Both the position numbers and the translations under genes were made by a program. Below, in pieces: positions 25,395 through 34,014 of a stretch of DNA of 64,000 bases. Source of the stretch: Prostheceraeus crozeri. Lineage: Eukaryota; Platyhelminthes; Polycladida; Euryleptidae. How positions within the stretch are numbered: the first letter of the stretch is position 1; each line of letters begins with the position of its first letter. The stretch is taken from the NCBI GenBank assembly GCA_907163375.1, contig CAJQUW010011506.1:310001-374000 (forward strand), in the 5' to 3' direction. The notes beneath the pieces were generated by a model that was given only the letters and a program-made list of their open reading frames with translations, was not told the origin of the DNA and made no database searches.

Positions 25395-25787
25395 ATGTCT
25401 GTAAAACGGAAGGCATCTTCTCGTCAATCGAAACGGTCCTTCAAACCTTCAAGTCAGTTTAAAAAGGCGTTGCGAAAGTTAAACAGGATACATGATAATA
25501 AGAAGAAGTGTAAATTGATTCAAAATTCAAGTGATGATTTCATTCGTGATTTAGCTTTTGCAATACACAAATGTCTACCTATTTACAAGCCTCTGTTGAA
25601 TGCTGGCTCTTTGAATAGCATAAAAAAGTTTTCAAATCCAAGGAGTAGTGATAAGAAAAGGCGAAACTTAATTCAGCGCGGTGGTGGTGGGTTTCTAAGT
25701 ATGTTAAATGATATTGGAAACAGTATTAATGGTGTAATCAATAGTCCGCTTGGAAGGATTGCAGCAACTGCTGCAATGTTAATATAA
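25395..25787 (+). CDS. Small basic protein with hydrophobic C-terminus (virion core-like)
   Basis: 130 residues. The first 50 are strongly basic (KRKASSRQSKRSFKPSSQFK). A QRGGGG turn near residue 95 precedes an amphipathic or hydrophobic tail ending LGRIAATAAMLI. Small proteins with a basic head, a glycine-rich turn and a hydrophobic tail are common in Polintons and resemble adenoviral pX/pVI-type precursors cut by the viral protease. The glycine run is a possible protease site. DNA condensation or membrane contact inside a particle is inference. Confidence 0.72.
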   Translation: MSVKRKASSRQSKRSFKPSSQFKKALRKLNRIHDNKKKCKLIQNSSDDFIRDLAFAIHKCLPIYKPLLNAGSLNSIKKFSNPRSSDKKRRNLIQRGGGGFLSMLNDIGNSINGVINSPLGRIAATAAMLI

Positions 25788-25825
25788 GGTTAGCGAATCA
25801 TAAAGTGACACGTCATCACTTTGAT

Positions 25826-25854
25826 TGATGAGTCATATATAGGTGTATATAAGG
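25826..25854 (+). promoter_or_regulatory. Promoter: bZIP half-palindrome and TATATAAGG
   Basis: TGATGAGTCAT at 25826-25836 and TATATAAGG at 25846-25854 lie about 85 bp before the ATG at 25939. The block GTATATAAGGAAGACG closely resembles CTATATAAGGAGGACA at 24584, so the same element-specific core promoter seems to be reused. Confidence 0.7.
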
Positions 25855-25938
25855 AAGACGCTTTAATGATATTTTACCACTTTCAAGTGACAATTCATTT
25901 GCGCTGGTTGAAAGCTCCGAATTAGTACTTGTTGAAAC

Positions 25939-26664
25939 ATGACTCAGAAAATGTATACAATCAGAGAGGAAGGTGACGCTTTTGAGCAAGATCTCTTGAA
26001 GCTTCGCCCGACACGAAAGGTGCAAGGGATTGGAAATACGTTCTACTTTCAAACCTTGAATTATGGTGATGATGGCTTTTATCTTCAAGTTCCATTCTTC
26101 CACAGTAATTGTATGTCTACATCAGGGTATAGCAATATGAGACAAATGCGAGTGACTTTTCCAAAATGGCAACAGGTGATTCTTAAAACTATTGACTCTT
26201 TCGCGAAAGAATGTATTGAGCTGCCTGAAAGTGCTCCCACTCATTGGAGAAAGGCATTAGATGAAGGAGTTGGTTATAAGGAATTGCCGGAATTCGATAC
26301 ACTGTTTTTAAAACTATCGGATCATTTTCAAGCATTCTATCTCTTTACAAACGCGATGGAATGTGAGGATCTCAAACGGGGCCGCTATATGGGCTTAGTG
26401 CACGTTACCGGACTTTATATTGGTTCACATGGTTCGACTGGTAAAGTCGCATCTTTACAAATGAAGGTTCTTCAACTAGTCTATGAACCACTACCAATTG
26501 ATAAATGTTTAATTAACATTGATAAGACTGCTTCAAGTGATGGGAAGGAAGAGAGTAAAAAGCGAGGGCGGAAATCTAAAGATGGGAATCCTAAATTGAA
26601 GTTGAAGCGCCAAGATGCTGACTTGAAAACTTTCTATAATCCTAATTGTGATGAGGAAACATAA
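25939..26664 (+). CDS. Polinton protein of unknown function, 241 residues
   Basis: The protein starts at an ATG after a strong TATA motif. The N-terminal 180 residues look like a beta-rich globular domain (GIGNTFYFQTLNY, VTGLYIGSHG, KVLQLVYEPLP). The last 50 residues are highly charged and basic (KKRGRKSKDG..KLKLKRQ), like a disordered nucleic-acid-binding or nuclear-import tail. An AATAAA polyadenylation signal follows at 26728-26733, so it may be transcribed alone. A DNA-binding role, for example a single-strand-binding protein for polB, is possible but not shown by any motif. Confidence 0.7.
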   Translation: MTQKMYTIREEGDAFEQDLLKLRPTRKVQGIGNTFYFQTLNYGDDGFYLQVPFFHSNCMSTSGYSNMRQMRVTFPKWQQVILKTIDSFAKECIELPESAPTHWRKALDEGVGYKELPEFDTLFLKLSDHFQAFYLFTNAMECEDLKRGRYMGLVHVTGLYIGSHGSTGKVASLQMKVLQLVYEPLPIDKCLINIDKTASSDGKEESKKRGRKSKDGNPKLKLKRQDADLKTFYNPNCDEET

Positions 26665-26727
26665 ATGTTTTAATTTGTAAATGTTATAATTTGTAAATGT
26701 AACTTGAAAGTTTCTATTCTGAATGTA

Positions 26728-26733
26728 AATAAA
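26728..26733 (+). terminator. Polyadenylation signal AATAAA
   Basis: Lies 64 bp after the stop codon of the 241-residue gene and before the ATPase gene, with GT-rich sequence (GTGTCTGTTTTTGTTG) just after it, as expected of a functional signal. Confidence 0.6.
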
Positions 26734-26815
26734 CTTGATCTGGAACATGTGTCTGTTTTTGTTGTTCTAAGCAAAATTAGCGGGATGATGAGTTTAATGT
26801 TAATGGAATTATAAG

Positions 26816-27451
26816 ATGACAGATTTTCGTCTATTCACTGATCGCACAATGTGTGTCGCTGGACCAAGTCAGTCCGGTAAAACTACATTTGTAACTGAAT
26901 TGCTACAATATAGAAATGAAATGTTTAACAAGGAAATTAAGAGAGTCAAATGGTATTATGGAATATTTCAACCACAACTACATTCTGCACTTCGCCAGAA
27001 AGGTTATGAGGTGAAGCAAGGGTTGCCATCAACTGAGGATATCAAAGCAGGTGACTTACTAGTATTAGATGATCTATTACGAGAAAGCAAATCTTCAAAG
27101 GATGTAACTGAAATGTTCATTCAAACTGCACATCATAGGGAAGCTTTTATTATCTACATCACCCAAAACATCTTCGATGGAGGGAAAGAGCAAAGAACTA
27201 GAAGTTTGAATACACATTATTTGGCAATATTTAAAAATCCAAGAGATAGCAGTCAGATACATCATCTCAGTAGACAGATATTACCTCAACAACCTAAAGT
27301 ACTTTCAAAAATATATGAAGATGTAACAAAGAAACCACATGGTTATCTATTTATTGATCTAACCCAGGAATGTCCGGAACGACTTCGATTTCGAACAAAT
27401 ATCATACCTAATTCCGCTGAACCAATGACAGTTTTCTCGGTTCACAGTTAG
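26816..27451 (+). CDS. Genome-packaging ATPase (FtsK/HerA type)
   Basis: 211 residues. Walker A is GPSQSGKT at residues 16-23. Walker B is LLVLDDLL near residue 85, followed by a conserved polar strand ending IIYITQNIF, which fits sensor/Q motifs. Length and motif order match the A32-like packaging ATPases of Polintons, virophages and adenovirus-related elements. In those it pumps DNA into a capsid. It is one of the diagnostic morphogenesis genes, together with the protease and capsid protein downstream. Confidence 0.93.
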   Translation: MTDFRLFTDRTMCVAGPSQSGKTTFVTELLQYRNEMFNKEIKRVKWYYGIFQPQLHSALRQKGYEVKQGLPSTEDIKAGDLLVLDDLLRESKSSKDVTEMFIQTAHHREAFIIYITQNIFDGGKEQRTRSLNTHYLAIFKNPRDSSQIHHLSRQILPQQPKVLSKIYEDVTKKPHGYLFIDLTQECPERLRFRTNIIPNSAEPMTVFSVHS

Positions 27452-27460
27452 TTTTAAGCA

Positions 27461-28141
27461 ATGTACTTTGTTGCCTTATTATTTTCAAACATGTCGTATT
27501 CAAAGATGGTAGTCATTCCTCAAGAGGAGTATGTACAATTGACTACATTACAAAGTGCACAGGAAGTCAAAAATATAGATCAACCTATTACGAATCAACT
27601 TAAGGAACTAACACAAAAGGATATGGAAATTCAGAAGATTAAGGATCCCTATCGACGAATGCAGTTAGCAGCTGAAAACATTAACGAGAGGCGACAGATT
27701 CGTGACAAGTTGCGACGATCTATAACCTTGTCAACACCTCGACCATATCGTGTGCGCGCTGAGCGATTATTTGACTTCATTGATCCACATGTGAAGTTCA
27801 ATGAGAGAGGGGAGATAATAGATGAAACAACTGGTGATGTTGTTAGAAATAGTCACATAGATGACCTTCTACAATATGCTGTCAGAGATGTAAGGCGAAA
27901 ACTAGGTGCACCACAAGGGTGGTCATATTTTCAGAAAATTTTATCTGATCAAAATGTACCTCACAATATTATTGGAGGACCGACTGTGAATGAATTGGAT
28001 AAGGGTCACTTACAAGATGGATCAAAGAGTAAAACACCCACGATGGCGGTCAAGCGAGAGCTTGCAGATACCGATGATCTGCAACCAAAAAGAGCTACTA
28101 GGCGCTCAATGCGTGTTGCGAAGGAGTATAGTAAATATTAA
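27461..28141 (+). CDS. Polinton conserved protein of unknown function, 226 residues
   Basis: Begins 10 bp after the ATPase gene. A second in-frame ATG at 27491 (MSYSKMVVIPQEEY) is the likelier start because the preceding ten residues are only hydrophobic filler. The protein is charged and helical: a coiled-coil-like region (KELTQKDMEIQKIKD), then RPYRVRAERLFDFIDPHVKF, a central globular part, and a basic tail (KRATRRSMRVAKEYSKY). I know no biochemical role. Its place between ATPase and integrase suggests a structural or DNA-associated protein. Confidence 0.75.
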   Translation: MYFVALLFSNMSYSKMVVIPQEEYVQLTTLQSAQEVKNIDQPITNQLKELTQKDMEIQKIKDPYRRMQLAAENINERRQIRDKLRRSITLSTPRPYRVRAERLFDFIDPHVKFNERGEIIDETTGDVVRNSHIDDLLQYAVRDVRRKLGAPQGWSYFQKILSDQNVPHNIIGGPTVNELDKGHLQDGSKSKTPTMAVKRELADTDDLQPKRATRRSMRVAKEYSKY

Positions 28142-28175
28142 GCAAATATGAATTAAGCCTTGCCTCTCTCATATC

Positions 28176-28502
28176 ATGTCGTTACAAAAATTTTGCTGTT
28201 GTTTGAAATCTGCGCTCGAAGGCAAAGGAGAAGAGGGCATAGAGGTTGATATCAATTGTGTTAGCAGTTGCTGTGCGAGTAATACGCGTGCAAATCAGAA
28301 CAAAGACGATGAGTACAGCAGTGAAACTCAGAAAGATTTATTACGACTTAAATCATCCCGCAAGTTTCAGTCGTCCGGAGGTTCTAGCTCGTGCAGCAGG
28401 TGTGGGAATAGAGAAAGTCAAGAAGTGGTTGAGGAGTCAACCGACTTACACTCTTCACAAAAATGCGAGAAAGCGGTTTCCAACAAGAAAATATGTTGTT
28501 AA
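28176..28502 (+). CDS. Possible overlapping Cys-rich small protein
   Basis: A 108-residue frame with its own ATG. Its last two thirds overlap the integrase gene in another frame. It begins MSLQKFCCCLKSAL and ends KKICC, with further Cys pairs (SCC, SCSRCG) between. Cys clusters close to the N-terminus and a terminal CC are the kind of sites that get acylated or prenylated. The first 44 codons lie upstream of the integrase start and are not constrained by it. It could equally be a chance frame. Confidence 0.35.
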   Translation: MSLQKFCCCLKSALEGKGEEGIEVDINCVSSCCASNTRANQNKDDEYSSETQKDLLRLKSSRKFQSSGGSSSCSRCGNRESQEVVEESTDLHSSQKCEKAVSNKKICC

Positions 28503-29397
28503 CAATATAGATAGTCAATGGCAAGCGGACTTGGCTGACATGCAACAGATATCACAGTACAATGATGGCTATAAATACATCTTAACCGTAATAGATATTT
28601 TATCTCGCTATGCTTGGGCACGTGCGCTGAAATCTAAACGAGGACCAGAAGTTGAAGCGGCTTTTCAGAGCATTTTCGATGAGGGGCGTGTTCCGCAAAG
28701 AATACAGACCGATCAAGGGAAGGAATTCGAAAACTCTCATGTTCGAAGTCTCCTTAAAAGTCATAATGTGGAATTGTTTAGTGTCAAAAGTGCTTATAAA
28801 GCTGCCATGGTTGAGAGGTTCAATCGCACACTGAAGACAAAAATATGGCGCTATTTCACTGCAAAAAATACACATGTTTGGGTAGGTGAGCTGCAGAAAT
28901 TTGTTAAGAATTACAATGAAAGCTACCATCGAATCATTAAGATGAAACCAGTTGATGTTACCCCAGATAATGCGATGGATGTATGGCTTCGATTGTATGA
29001 TAAGAAAGCGAAAAACATTTCCAATGAAAAGAAAATAAATGTTGGTGATAGAGTTCGGATTTCAAAGGTTAAGTCTACATTTGAGAAGGGGTATCTACCT
29101 AATTGGACTGAAGAAGAGTTTTTTGTGGATGAAGTAAATACAAAATTTAGACCCACCATGTATAAATTAATAGATTACCATGGCAATCCAATTGAAGGAA
29201 AATTTTACTCTTATGAATTGCAAGTAGTAGACAGAAGTGAAGAGGTGTATATGATTGATAAAATAATTAGGAGGAAAGGTCATGGCAATCAAAGGAAATA
29301 TCTAGTTAAATGGAAAGGATATCCTGATTCATTCAATAGCTGGATAACGCACCAGGATCTACAAAATGTCGAGATGGGAGACACTCGTAACTTTTAA
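28309..29397 (+). CDS. Polinton integrase with C-terminal chromodomain
   Basis: About 363 residues from the ATG at 28309 (MSTAVKLRKI); an upstream in-frame ATG at 28246 would add a weak hydrophobic leader. The retroviral-type DDE core is seen as WQADLADM (Asp74), IQTDQGKEF (Asp135) and MVERFNRTLK (Glu169), giving D,D35E spacing. The N-terminal region with VKKWL and YTLHK is typical of Polinton integrases. The C-terminus has VGDRVRISK followed by a chromodomain, KYLVKWKGYPDSFNSWI. The enzyme joins the terminal inverted repeats to target DNA with a 6-bp stagger, matching the TCCCAC duplication. The chromodomain probably reads a histone mark to choose a site. Confidence 0.96.
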   Translation: MSTAVKLRKIYYDLNHPASFSRPEVLARAAGVGIEKVKKWLRSQPTYTLHKNARKRFPTRKYVVNNIDSQWQADLADMQQISQYNDGYKYILTVIDILSRYAWARALKSKRGPEVEAAFQSIFDEGRVPQRIQTDQGKEFENSHVRSLLKSHNVELFSVKSAYKAAMVERFNRTLKTKIWRYFTAKNTHVWVGELQKFVKNYNESYHRIIKMKPVDVTPDNAMDVWLRLYDKKAKNISNEKKINVGDRVRISKVKSTFEKGYLPNWTEEEFFVDEVNTKFRPTMYKLIDYHGNPIEGKFYSYELQVVDRSEEVYMIDKIIRRKGHGNQRKYLVKWKGYPDSFNSWITHQDLQNVEMGDTRNF

Positions 29398-29437
29398 GCT
29401 AATATAGCATGTGACTTCTTCCATATATGACTTTAAC

Positions 29438-31015
29438 ATGTCTACTAACTTCAATATCATTCTTCCAAGCAATAGCAACCCCAAGATATTCCCAAGTAAC
29501 AAACCATCTCTATACTCTGTTGAATTCGCTAATCCAATTACTCTGCATGGACCCCATGAAGTTGCTCTAACTGAAATTACTTATTACAACGGTATCAGTT
29601 TGCTAAAGAACAACTATTTTGAATTACATAAAGAAGTGCGAGAGAAGGATGATTGCTTTCGCATATTTCAAAATAGTCTACATGATACATGGGCTTTTCA
29701 TCATCTAACTTTACATCCTTTTTCAACATCTTTACCATCTGTCCAAAACATGATTAAAATTCAAAAGGCATTTGCAACGTCAACTTTTGATTCTAAGGTT
29801 CCCACAATGAGCTTGCAAGATACAGAAAAGGAAATCGGTAGAATGTTTGAACGAATAAATGATCTCTTCAAGCTGACTTTGAATAAATTCTACAAACCAG
29901 TCATAAAGGGGTCAACAAAATTGATGAAGGAAGGGAAGCATGTTCTTCTTGTATTAGGTAAGGATTTGAGTCATACTTTTGGGTATTCCAGAACAACTTT
30001 CTCATCAAGGTATTGGTACAATGGACGTGGGTGGAATTCGGAGAGGAAAGTCACTGATTTTCAATGTAGAATTGTGCCATTGTATGCATTACAAAAAAGG
30101 AGCATCCGAGTAAAAAATAAATTTGAGGTCATTAGAAGTGTTGAAGACTTTGCAAGAAAGTTTCAAGGATCAGTGCCAGAAACGTTAATGACTTGTGAAT
30201 ATAAGAAAGAGAAAGTAACTTTATTTACTGTTGAAACGGAGGCAGAATTTATTGTTTTTACTAAAAAGACACCATTGGAAAAGTCTGAGTCCGCTGTTAT
30301 TGAATTTGGATCTGAAATGATTGGGATGTTTAAGGGCCTTGAAAGCGCACCTTGGTTGACAGAATTAAATGATACATTCAAGGTTCAATTGTCCTCTTCT
30401 AAACTCAAAGCATCAACAAATGCTTCATGGGATATCCACGTATACAGCGAAGACATATCGGGTGATGAATTGTCTACTTCCAGTGAACTTGTAAAAAGAG
30501 TTAATTTGAACATTGAAAGCTTGAAAACGCCATCTGAATTGTGTACAAAGTTAAATGAGTTTGGTGTAGATTACCTTAATGCAGATGAATATCACTTTTC
30601 TTATGACCCACATAAGAAACGCATGATTCTAAAGGTAGGGAAGAACTCTCTTATCAAGCTGGATAGCGTATTAACGACCACATTGGGATTCTCAAAATCA
30701 ACTATTTATGAAGGCACATCAATAGGTGATACAGCCCCATCACTAGAGCGTGATATAAGTAACTTATACGTCTATTGTAACATTATTGAATATACAAGGG
30801 TTGGCGACATTGAGGCCCCACTTCTGCGCACATTTCCTCTCTCATCCGTAAGGAAGCAACTAATCAATCGAGAATTTTTTAACACAATGTATCTACCAAT
30901 CAGCCGAAATTTCATCAATAGAATTGACATATCAATTCATGATGACGCAGGAGAAGTAGTACCGTTCTGTGGTGGTGTTACTGTTTTGACCCTACATATT
31001 AGGTCACGAGAATAA
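29438..31015 (+). CDS. Candidate penton/minor capsid-like protein
   Basis: 525 residues from the first ATG of the frame. The N-terminus (STNFNIILPSNSNPKIFPSN, then YSVEFANPITLHGPHEVALT) is a pattern I recall from large conserved Polinton and adintovirus proteins assigned as penton-like. Two regions of predicted beta structure flank a helical middle, and a similar ..FGVDYLNADEYHFSYDPHKKRMIL segment occurs late in the chain. It lies two genes upstream of the major capsid gene. The penton assignment rests on memory of related proteins and could be wrong; that it is a structural protein is likelier. Confidence 0.65.
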   Translation: MSTNFNIILPSNSNPKIFPSNKPSLYSVEFANPITLHGPHEVALTEITYYNGISLLKNNYFELHKEVREKDDCFRIFQNSLHDTWAFHHLTLHPFSTSLPSVQNMIKIQKAFATSTFDSKVPTMSLQDTEKEIGRMFERINDLFKLTLNKFYKPVIKGSTKLMKEGKHVLLVLGKDLSHTFGYSRTTFSSRYWYNGRGWNSERKVTDFQCRIVPLYALQKRSIRVKNKFEVIRSVEDFARKFQGSVPETLMTCEYKKEKVTLFTVETEAEFIVFTKKTPLEKSESAVIEFGSEMIGMFKGLESAPWLTELNDTFKVQLSSSKLKASTNASWDIHVYSEDISGDELSTSSELVKRVNLNIESLKTPSELCTKLNEFGVDYLNADEYHFSYDPHKKRMILKVGKNSLIKLDSVLTTTLGFSKSTIYEGTSIGDTAPSLERDISNLYVYCNIIEYTRVGDIEAPLLRTFPLSSVRKQLINREFFNTMYLPISRNFINRIDISIHDDAGEVVPFCGGVTVLTLHIRSRE

Positions 31016-31058
31016 GGCTTTACGCTATTGTGACTTCCATAGTTATTCAATAGTCATA

Positions 31059-31541
31059 ATGACAGGCATTTACAGTAGACCATCATATCAGAGCGGTTAT
31101 CCCGTGTTTGTTGGAGGTAGACGACAAGTTGGAGGAGGCATATTTGGTGCACTAAGACGTATGGTTCTTCCAACACTCAAAAAGTATGGCGTACCAATCA
31201 TGAAGCGTGTTGGAAGCAGGGCTTTAGATTTTGGTGCAAATGTTGCAGCTGATGCGCTTCAAGGTGAGGATATCGGTGAATCTATGAAAATGCGCGCGCA
31301 GCAATCTGCCATAGACGCATTAGATGATTTAACAAAGACGAGACGTACAGTTCGGAAGAAGCGTAGGAAGTCAAGACAAGTTGGATCAGGCCGAGTTACT
31401 AAGCAAAGACGCAGGAAAAGTAAAAAGCCGACTAGAGCAGCACGTTCTAAATCTAGACGTCGAGTGAAAACAAGAAAGCGCAAACGAAATTCCACAGCTT
31501 CTAGAAACAAGTCAAAACGAAGGAAGACAACATATTTGTAG
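31059..31541 (+). CDS. Basic core-like protein (pVI/pX-like)
   Basis: 160 residues. The N-terminus has a glycine-rich stretch (VGGRRQVGGGIFGALRRM) with possible adenain-type cleavage context, followed by an amphipathic helix (LPTLKKYGVPIMKRVGSRAL). The last 60 residues are almost wholly Arg, Lys and Ser. This layout fits adenoviral precursor VI/X-type proteins, which contact membranes and condense DNA in the particle. It sits directly before the major capsid gene, 10 bp away, as expected for coordinated late expression. Confidence 0.8.
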   Translation: MTGIYSRPSYQSGYPVFVGGRRQVGGGIFGALRRMVLPTLKKYGVPIMKRVGSRALDFGANVAADALQGEDIGESMKMRAQQSAIDALDDLTKTRRTVRKKRRKSRQVGSGRVTKQRRRKSKKPTRAARSKSRRRVKTRKRKRNSTASRNKSKRRKTTYL

Positions 31542-31551
31542 AGCTAATACG

Positions 31552-32835
31552 ATGCAGAGTATCAATTCGGCTTTGTGTTTCTTCGATTCTCCCCCTCATC
31601 AGACAGACATCATCTCCTCAACAATTGTAGACATAGTCCCCACAACAAATATCGATGGTAACCAGCAGCCTATTCAGTTTGATATACCTGCCAATCCTCA
31701 AGATTATATTGACTGTCAATCCATTGATTTAGAGTTGTGTATACAAATTAAGAAGACTGATGGTACAAATATCGATTCATCCAAGGATAAAGTGGGATTA
31801 GCAAATCTTCCTATTGCCAGTCTGTTCTCAGATGTGTATCTAATATTGAATGACAAACAGATTGAAGGAGGGGATCGAGCATATCCATATGGAGCATATA
31901 TACATACAATGACTCAATTTCAAAAGCAAGCTAAACAGTCACACTTGCAAGTTTCTGGGTGGTATGATGATCAGCAAGGGAAATTTGATGATGTCTCAAA
32001 TACAGGGTTGAAAAGACGAATGGATCTAACAGCGGATTCAAAGGAATTATACTTGAAAGGACCCGTCTATCTTGATTTCCTTCGTCAATCTAGATATCTG
32101 CTATCACAGGTTAAAATGCAAATAAAATTTATTCGTGCAAATCCTGAGTTCGCGTTAATGGCTTTTGGAGCTACAAACTATCAAGTCAACATAAGTAATG
32201 CTGTGCTCAATGTAAGGCGAGTAACAATGAACCCGTCAGTCATCAACGAGCATGCGACAGGATTGAGGAAAAACAATGCAATATATCCAGTTAATTACAG
32301 TGTGTTGACAAACTTCACAATTGGTGCGGGATCATCCTCACATGCCTACCCAAATCTTTTTCCCACTGCAATGCCAAAGGCGGTGTATATCACATTTGTG
32401 GAAAATGAGGCATTCATTGGTGCTTTTGAAAAGAATCCATTCAATTTCCAACACTTTAATGTTAGCAAACTAGCACTCTATCAGGATGGGAAATTTGTAT
32501 CTTGCAAAGCATATGAGCCTAATTTCAAAGATGGCAAATTCGCACGTGAATATGGTTCTATTTTCACCGCCCTCAACATGTTTAATACAGACGATTCAAA
32601 TGGAATTACAATGGATATGTACAAGAATGGCTACTTCTTCATTATGTACAACCTCACAGCAGATGCAGATCTAGGTGGTGAAAGCGTAGGAGTTACAAAG
32701 CCTGGAAATCTACGACTGGAGGTATCATTTGAGTCACCTTTGAAGAAAACAATTACTTGTCTCATTTATGCTATCTATGATAGCAAAGTTGAGATAACAA
32801 GAATGAGAGACGTGACTGTCAGCTATCAGAGATGA
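31552..32835 (+). CDS. Major capsid protein, double jelly-roll
   Basis: 427 residues of the F54H12.2-like family, the double jelly-roll major capsid protein of Polintons. The characteristic start (SALCFFDSPPHQTDII), the middle block ANLPIASLFSDVYLILND with DRAYPYGAYIHTM, and a late strand-rich second half (NLRLEVSFESPLKKTITCL) are present. It would form trimeric hexon-like capsomers of an icosahedral particle. The stop codon overlaps the ATG of the protease gene (ATGA). Confidence 0.93.
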   Translation: MQSINSALCFFDSPPHQTDIISSTIVDIVPTTNIDGNQQPIQFDIPANPQDYIDCQSIDLELCIQIKKTDGTNIDSSKDKVGLANLPIASLFSDVYLILNDKQIEGGDRAYPYGAYIHTMTQFQKQAKQSHLQVSGWYDDQQGKFDDVSNTGLKRRMDLTADSKELYLKGPVYLDFLRQSRYLLSQVKMQIKFIRANPEFALMAFGATNYQVNISNAVLNVRRVTMNPSVINEHATGLRKNNAIYPVNYSVLTNFTIGAGSSSHAYPNLFPTAMPKAVYITFVENEAFIGAFEKNPFNFQHFNVSKLALYQDGKFVSCKAYEPNFKDGKFAREYGSIFTALNMFNTDDSNGITMDMYKNGYFFIMYNLTADADLGGESVGVTKPGNLRLEVSFESPLKKTITCLIYAIYDSKVEITRMRDVTVSYQR

Positions 32836-33296
32836 GTAACTTAAGCAACATAGAAATCTTGAGGAAAATGAGGAAAGCTCATCCCTACTCCAAGACAATA
32901 TTTCTCAATGTCTTTTCTAGAGATAATTTACCTGATTCAATTCCTTTCTATCCTTGTTCACTTATCATCAATACGGATACCAACAATCTTCCCGGAAAAC
33001 ATTGGATTGCTGTATACATCAATCGTTATAAAGTTGCCGAATATTTTGACTCTCTTAATCAACCTTGTTTACATGATATCGCATTATGGATGAACAGGTT
33101 CTCCTGGACTGTTAGGAAAGTGACATCGTTCCCACTTCAAAGTAATACATCTCTAATGTGCGGTGGCTATGTACTCTATTTTGTCAACGAGAGACCATTG
33201 AAAAATAACTGTAAAAGTGCTTTAGAACTATTTTCAAAAAACTGTGATAAAAATGATGTAATTCTTACTAAATATGTTGAAACAGTTTTGAAATAA
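32832..33296 (+). CDS. Adenain-like cysteine protease
   Basis: 154 residues. The Ulp1/adenain catalytic set is visible: His57 in GKHWIAVY, Asp73 in EYFDSL, Gln103 in PLQSNT and Cys110 in LMCGGYVLYF. Length is like other Polinton proteases, slightly shorter than adenain. In related viruses it cuts capsid precursors during maturation; likely substrates here are the two basic proteins with glycine-rich turns. Its start overlaps the capsid gene stop by ATGA, which suggests joint expression. An AATAAA at 33292-33297 overlaps its own stop codon. Confidence 0.94.
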   Translation: MSNLSNIEILRKMRKAHPYSKTIFLNVFSRDNLPDSIPFYPCSLIINTDTNNLPGKHWIAVYINRYKVAEYFDSLNQPCLHDIALWMNRFSWTVRKVTSFPLQSNTSLMCGGYVLYFVNERPLKNNCKSALELFSKNCDKNDVILTKYVETVLK

Positions 33297-33359
33297 AGTT
33301 TTATGTTGTATCATTAACTTGCTCTCTTTTTTTCCAAAACAAGGATTTATAAGGAAAAC

Positions 33360-33439
33360 AAAAACATGTTCATATTTCATTATCTATTCACATATATACA
33401 AAAACATGTTCATATTTCATTATCTATCCACATATATAC
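33360..33439. repeat. Two tandem copies of a 40-bp unit between convergent genes
   Basis: The unit begins AAAAACATGTTCATATTTC and ends CACATATATAC. The two copies differ at one base. They fill the gap between the rightward protease gene and the leftward TBP-like gene, where both transcripts should end. Confidence 0.9.
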
Positions 33440-33444
33440 AAAAT

Positions 33445-34014
33445 CTACAATTTGGTTTTCATGAAACATTTTTTCAAATCACATATGATGGGAGGCACAT
33501 CACTTATGTCTTTAATGCCGGTTATCACAATCTTTCCATTATGGAACACATGAACATGATATGGATGCCAGTTAGGCAATTGAGCTGCTGGAAATAGCTC
33601 CACTTCATAAGTTAGATTATGTGATGATGTAACTTTACGGAAATCATAGTGATAGTGTAATTCACATAACACGGTCATTGTCTTCACTTTCCAATCAGAT
33701 AATGAATCACCAAGTAAATGTTCCAAAGTTAAGTGTAGATATGAGAGATCACCCTCCATGACCCTTCCAATACATTGGATTGTTCCATTTGGAAAGAATA
33801 GGATAGTGAGAGATCTATCCTTCCTCTGAATCCTCCATGTTAACATTGAGGGTCTTCCAAGATGTAAGCTCGTTGTCGGCTTCAATTTGCGTTTTATCAG
33901 TAACCATTGTTTTCGGTTGGGTATATTCCTCTCGATCTCTTGTAGATTGAGTTTTGACTTTGCTTTTGTAGTTAACATCCGATTTACAACTTCCAACCGT
34001 TTGATGTCCTCCAT
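33445..34014 (-). CDS. TATA-binding-protein-like protein encoded by the Polinton
   Basis: 189 residues. The C-terminal 130 look like the two-repeat saddle of TBP. Repeat 1 (about residues 56-105) has LTILFFPNGTIQCIGRV, matching TBP's LIF.SGK.V.TGAK strand-turn-strand. Repeat 2 (about 112-185) has YEVELFPAAQL and VHVFHNGKIVITGIKD, matching TBP's YEPELFPGLIYR and LIF.SGK.V.TGAK. The DNA-intercalating Phe positions in the ELFP and F..GK turns can be seen. TBP-like proteins are known in some large DNA viruses such as African swine fever virus. A role in starting transcription at this element's TATATAAGG promoters is inference. I identified the fold by eye, not by a search. Confidence 0.72.
   Translation of the reverse strand: MEDIKRLEVVNRMLTTKAKSKLNLQEIERNIPNRKQWLLIKRKLKPTTSLHLGRPSMLTWRIQRKDRSLTILFFPNGTIQCIGRVMEGDLSYLHLTLEHLLGDSLSDWKVKTMTVLCELHYHYDFRKVTSSHNLTYEVELFPAAQLPNWHPYHVHVFHNGKIVITGIKDISDVPPIICDLKKCFMKTKL

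Noticed and set aside
28600-29159. Minus-strand frames across the integrase gene
   Set aside because: Antisense shadows of a well-supported gene.
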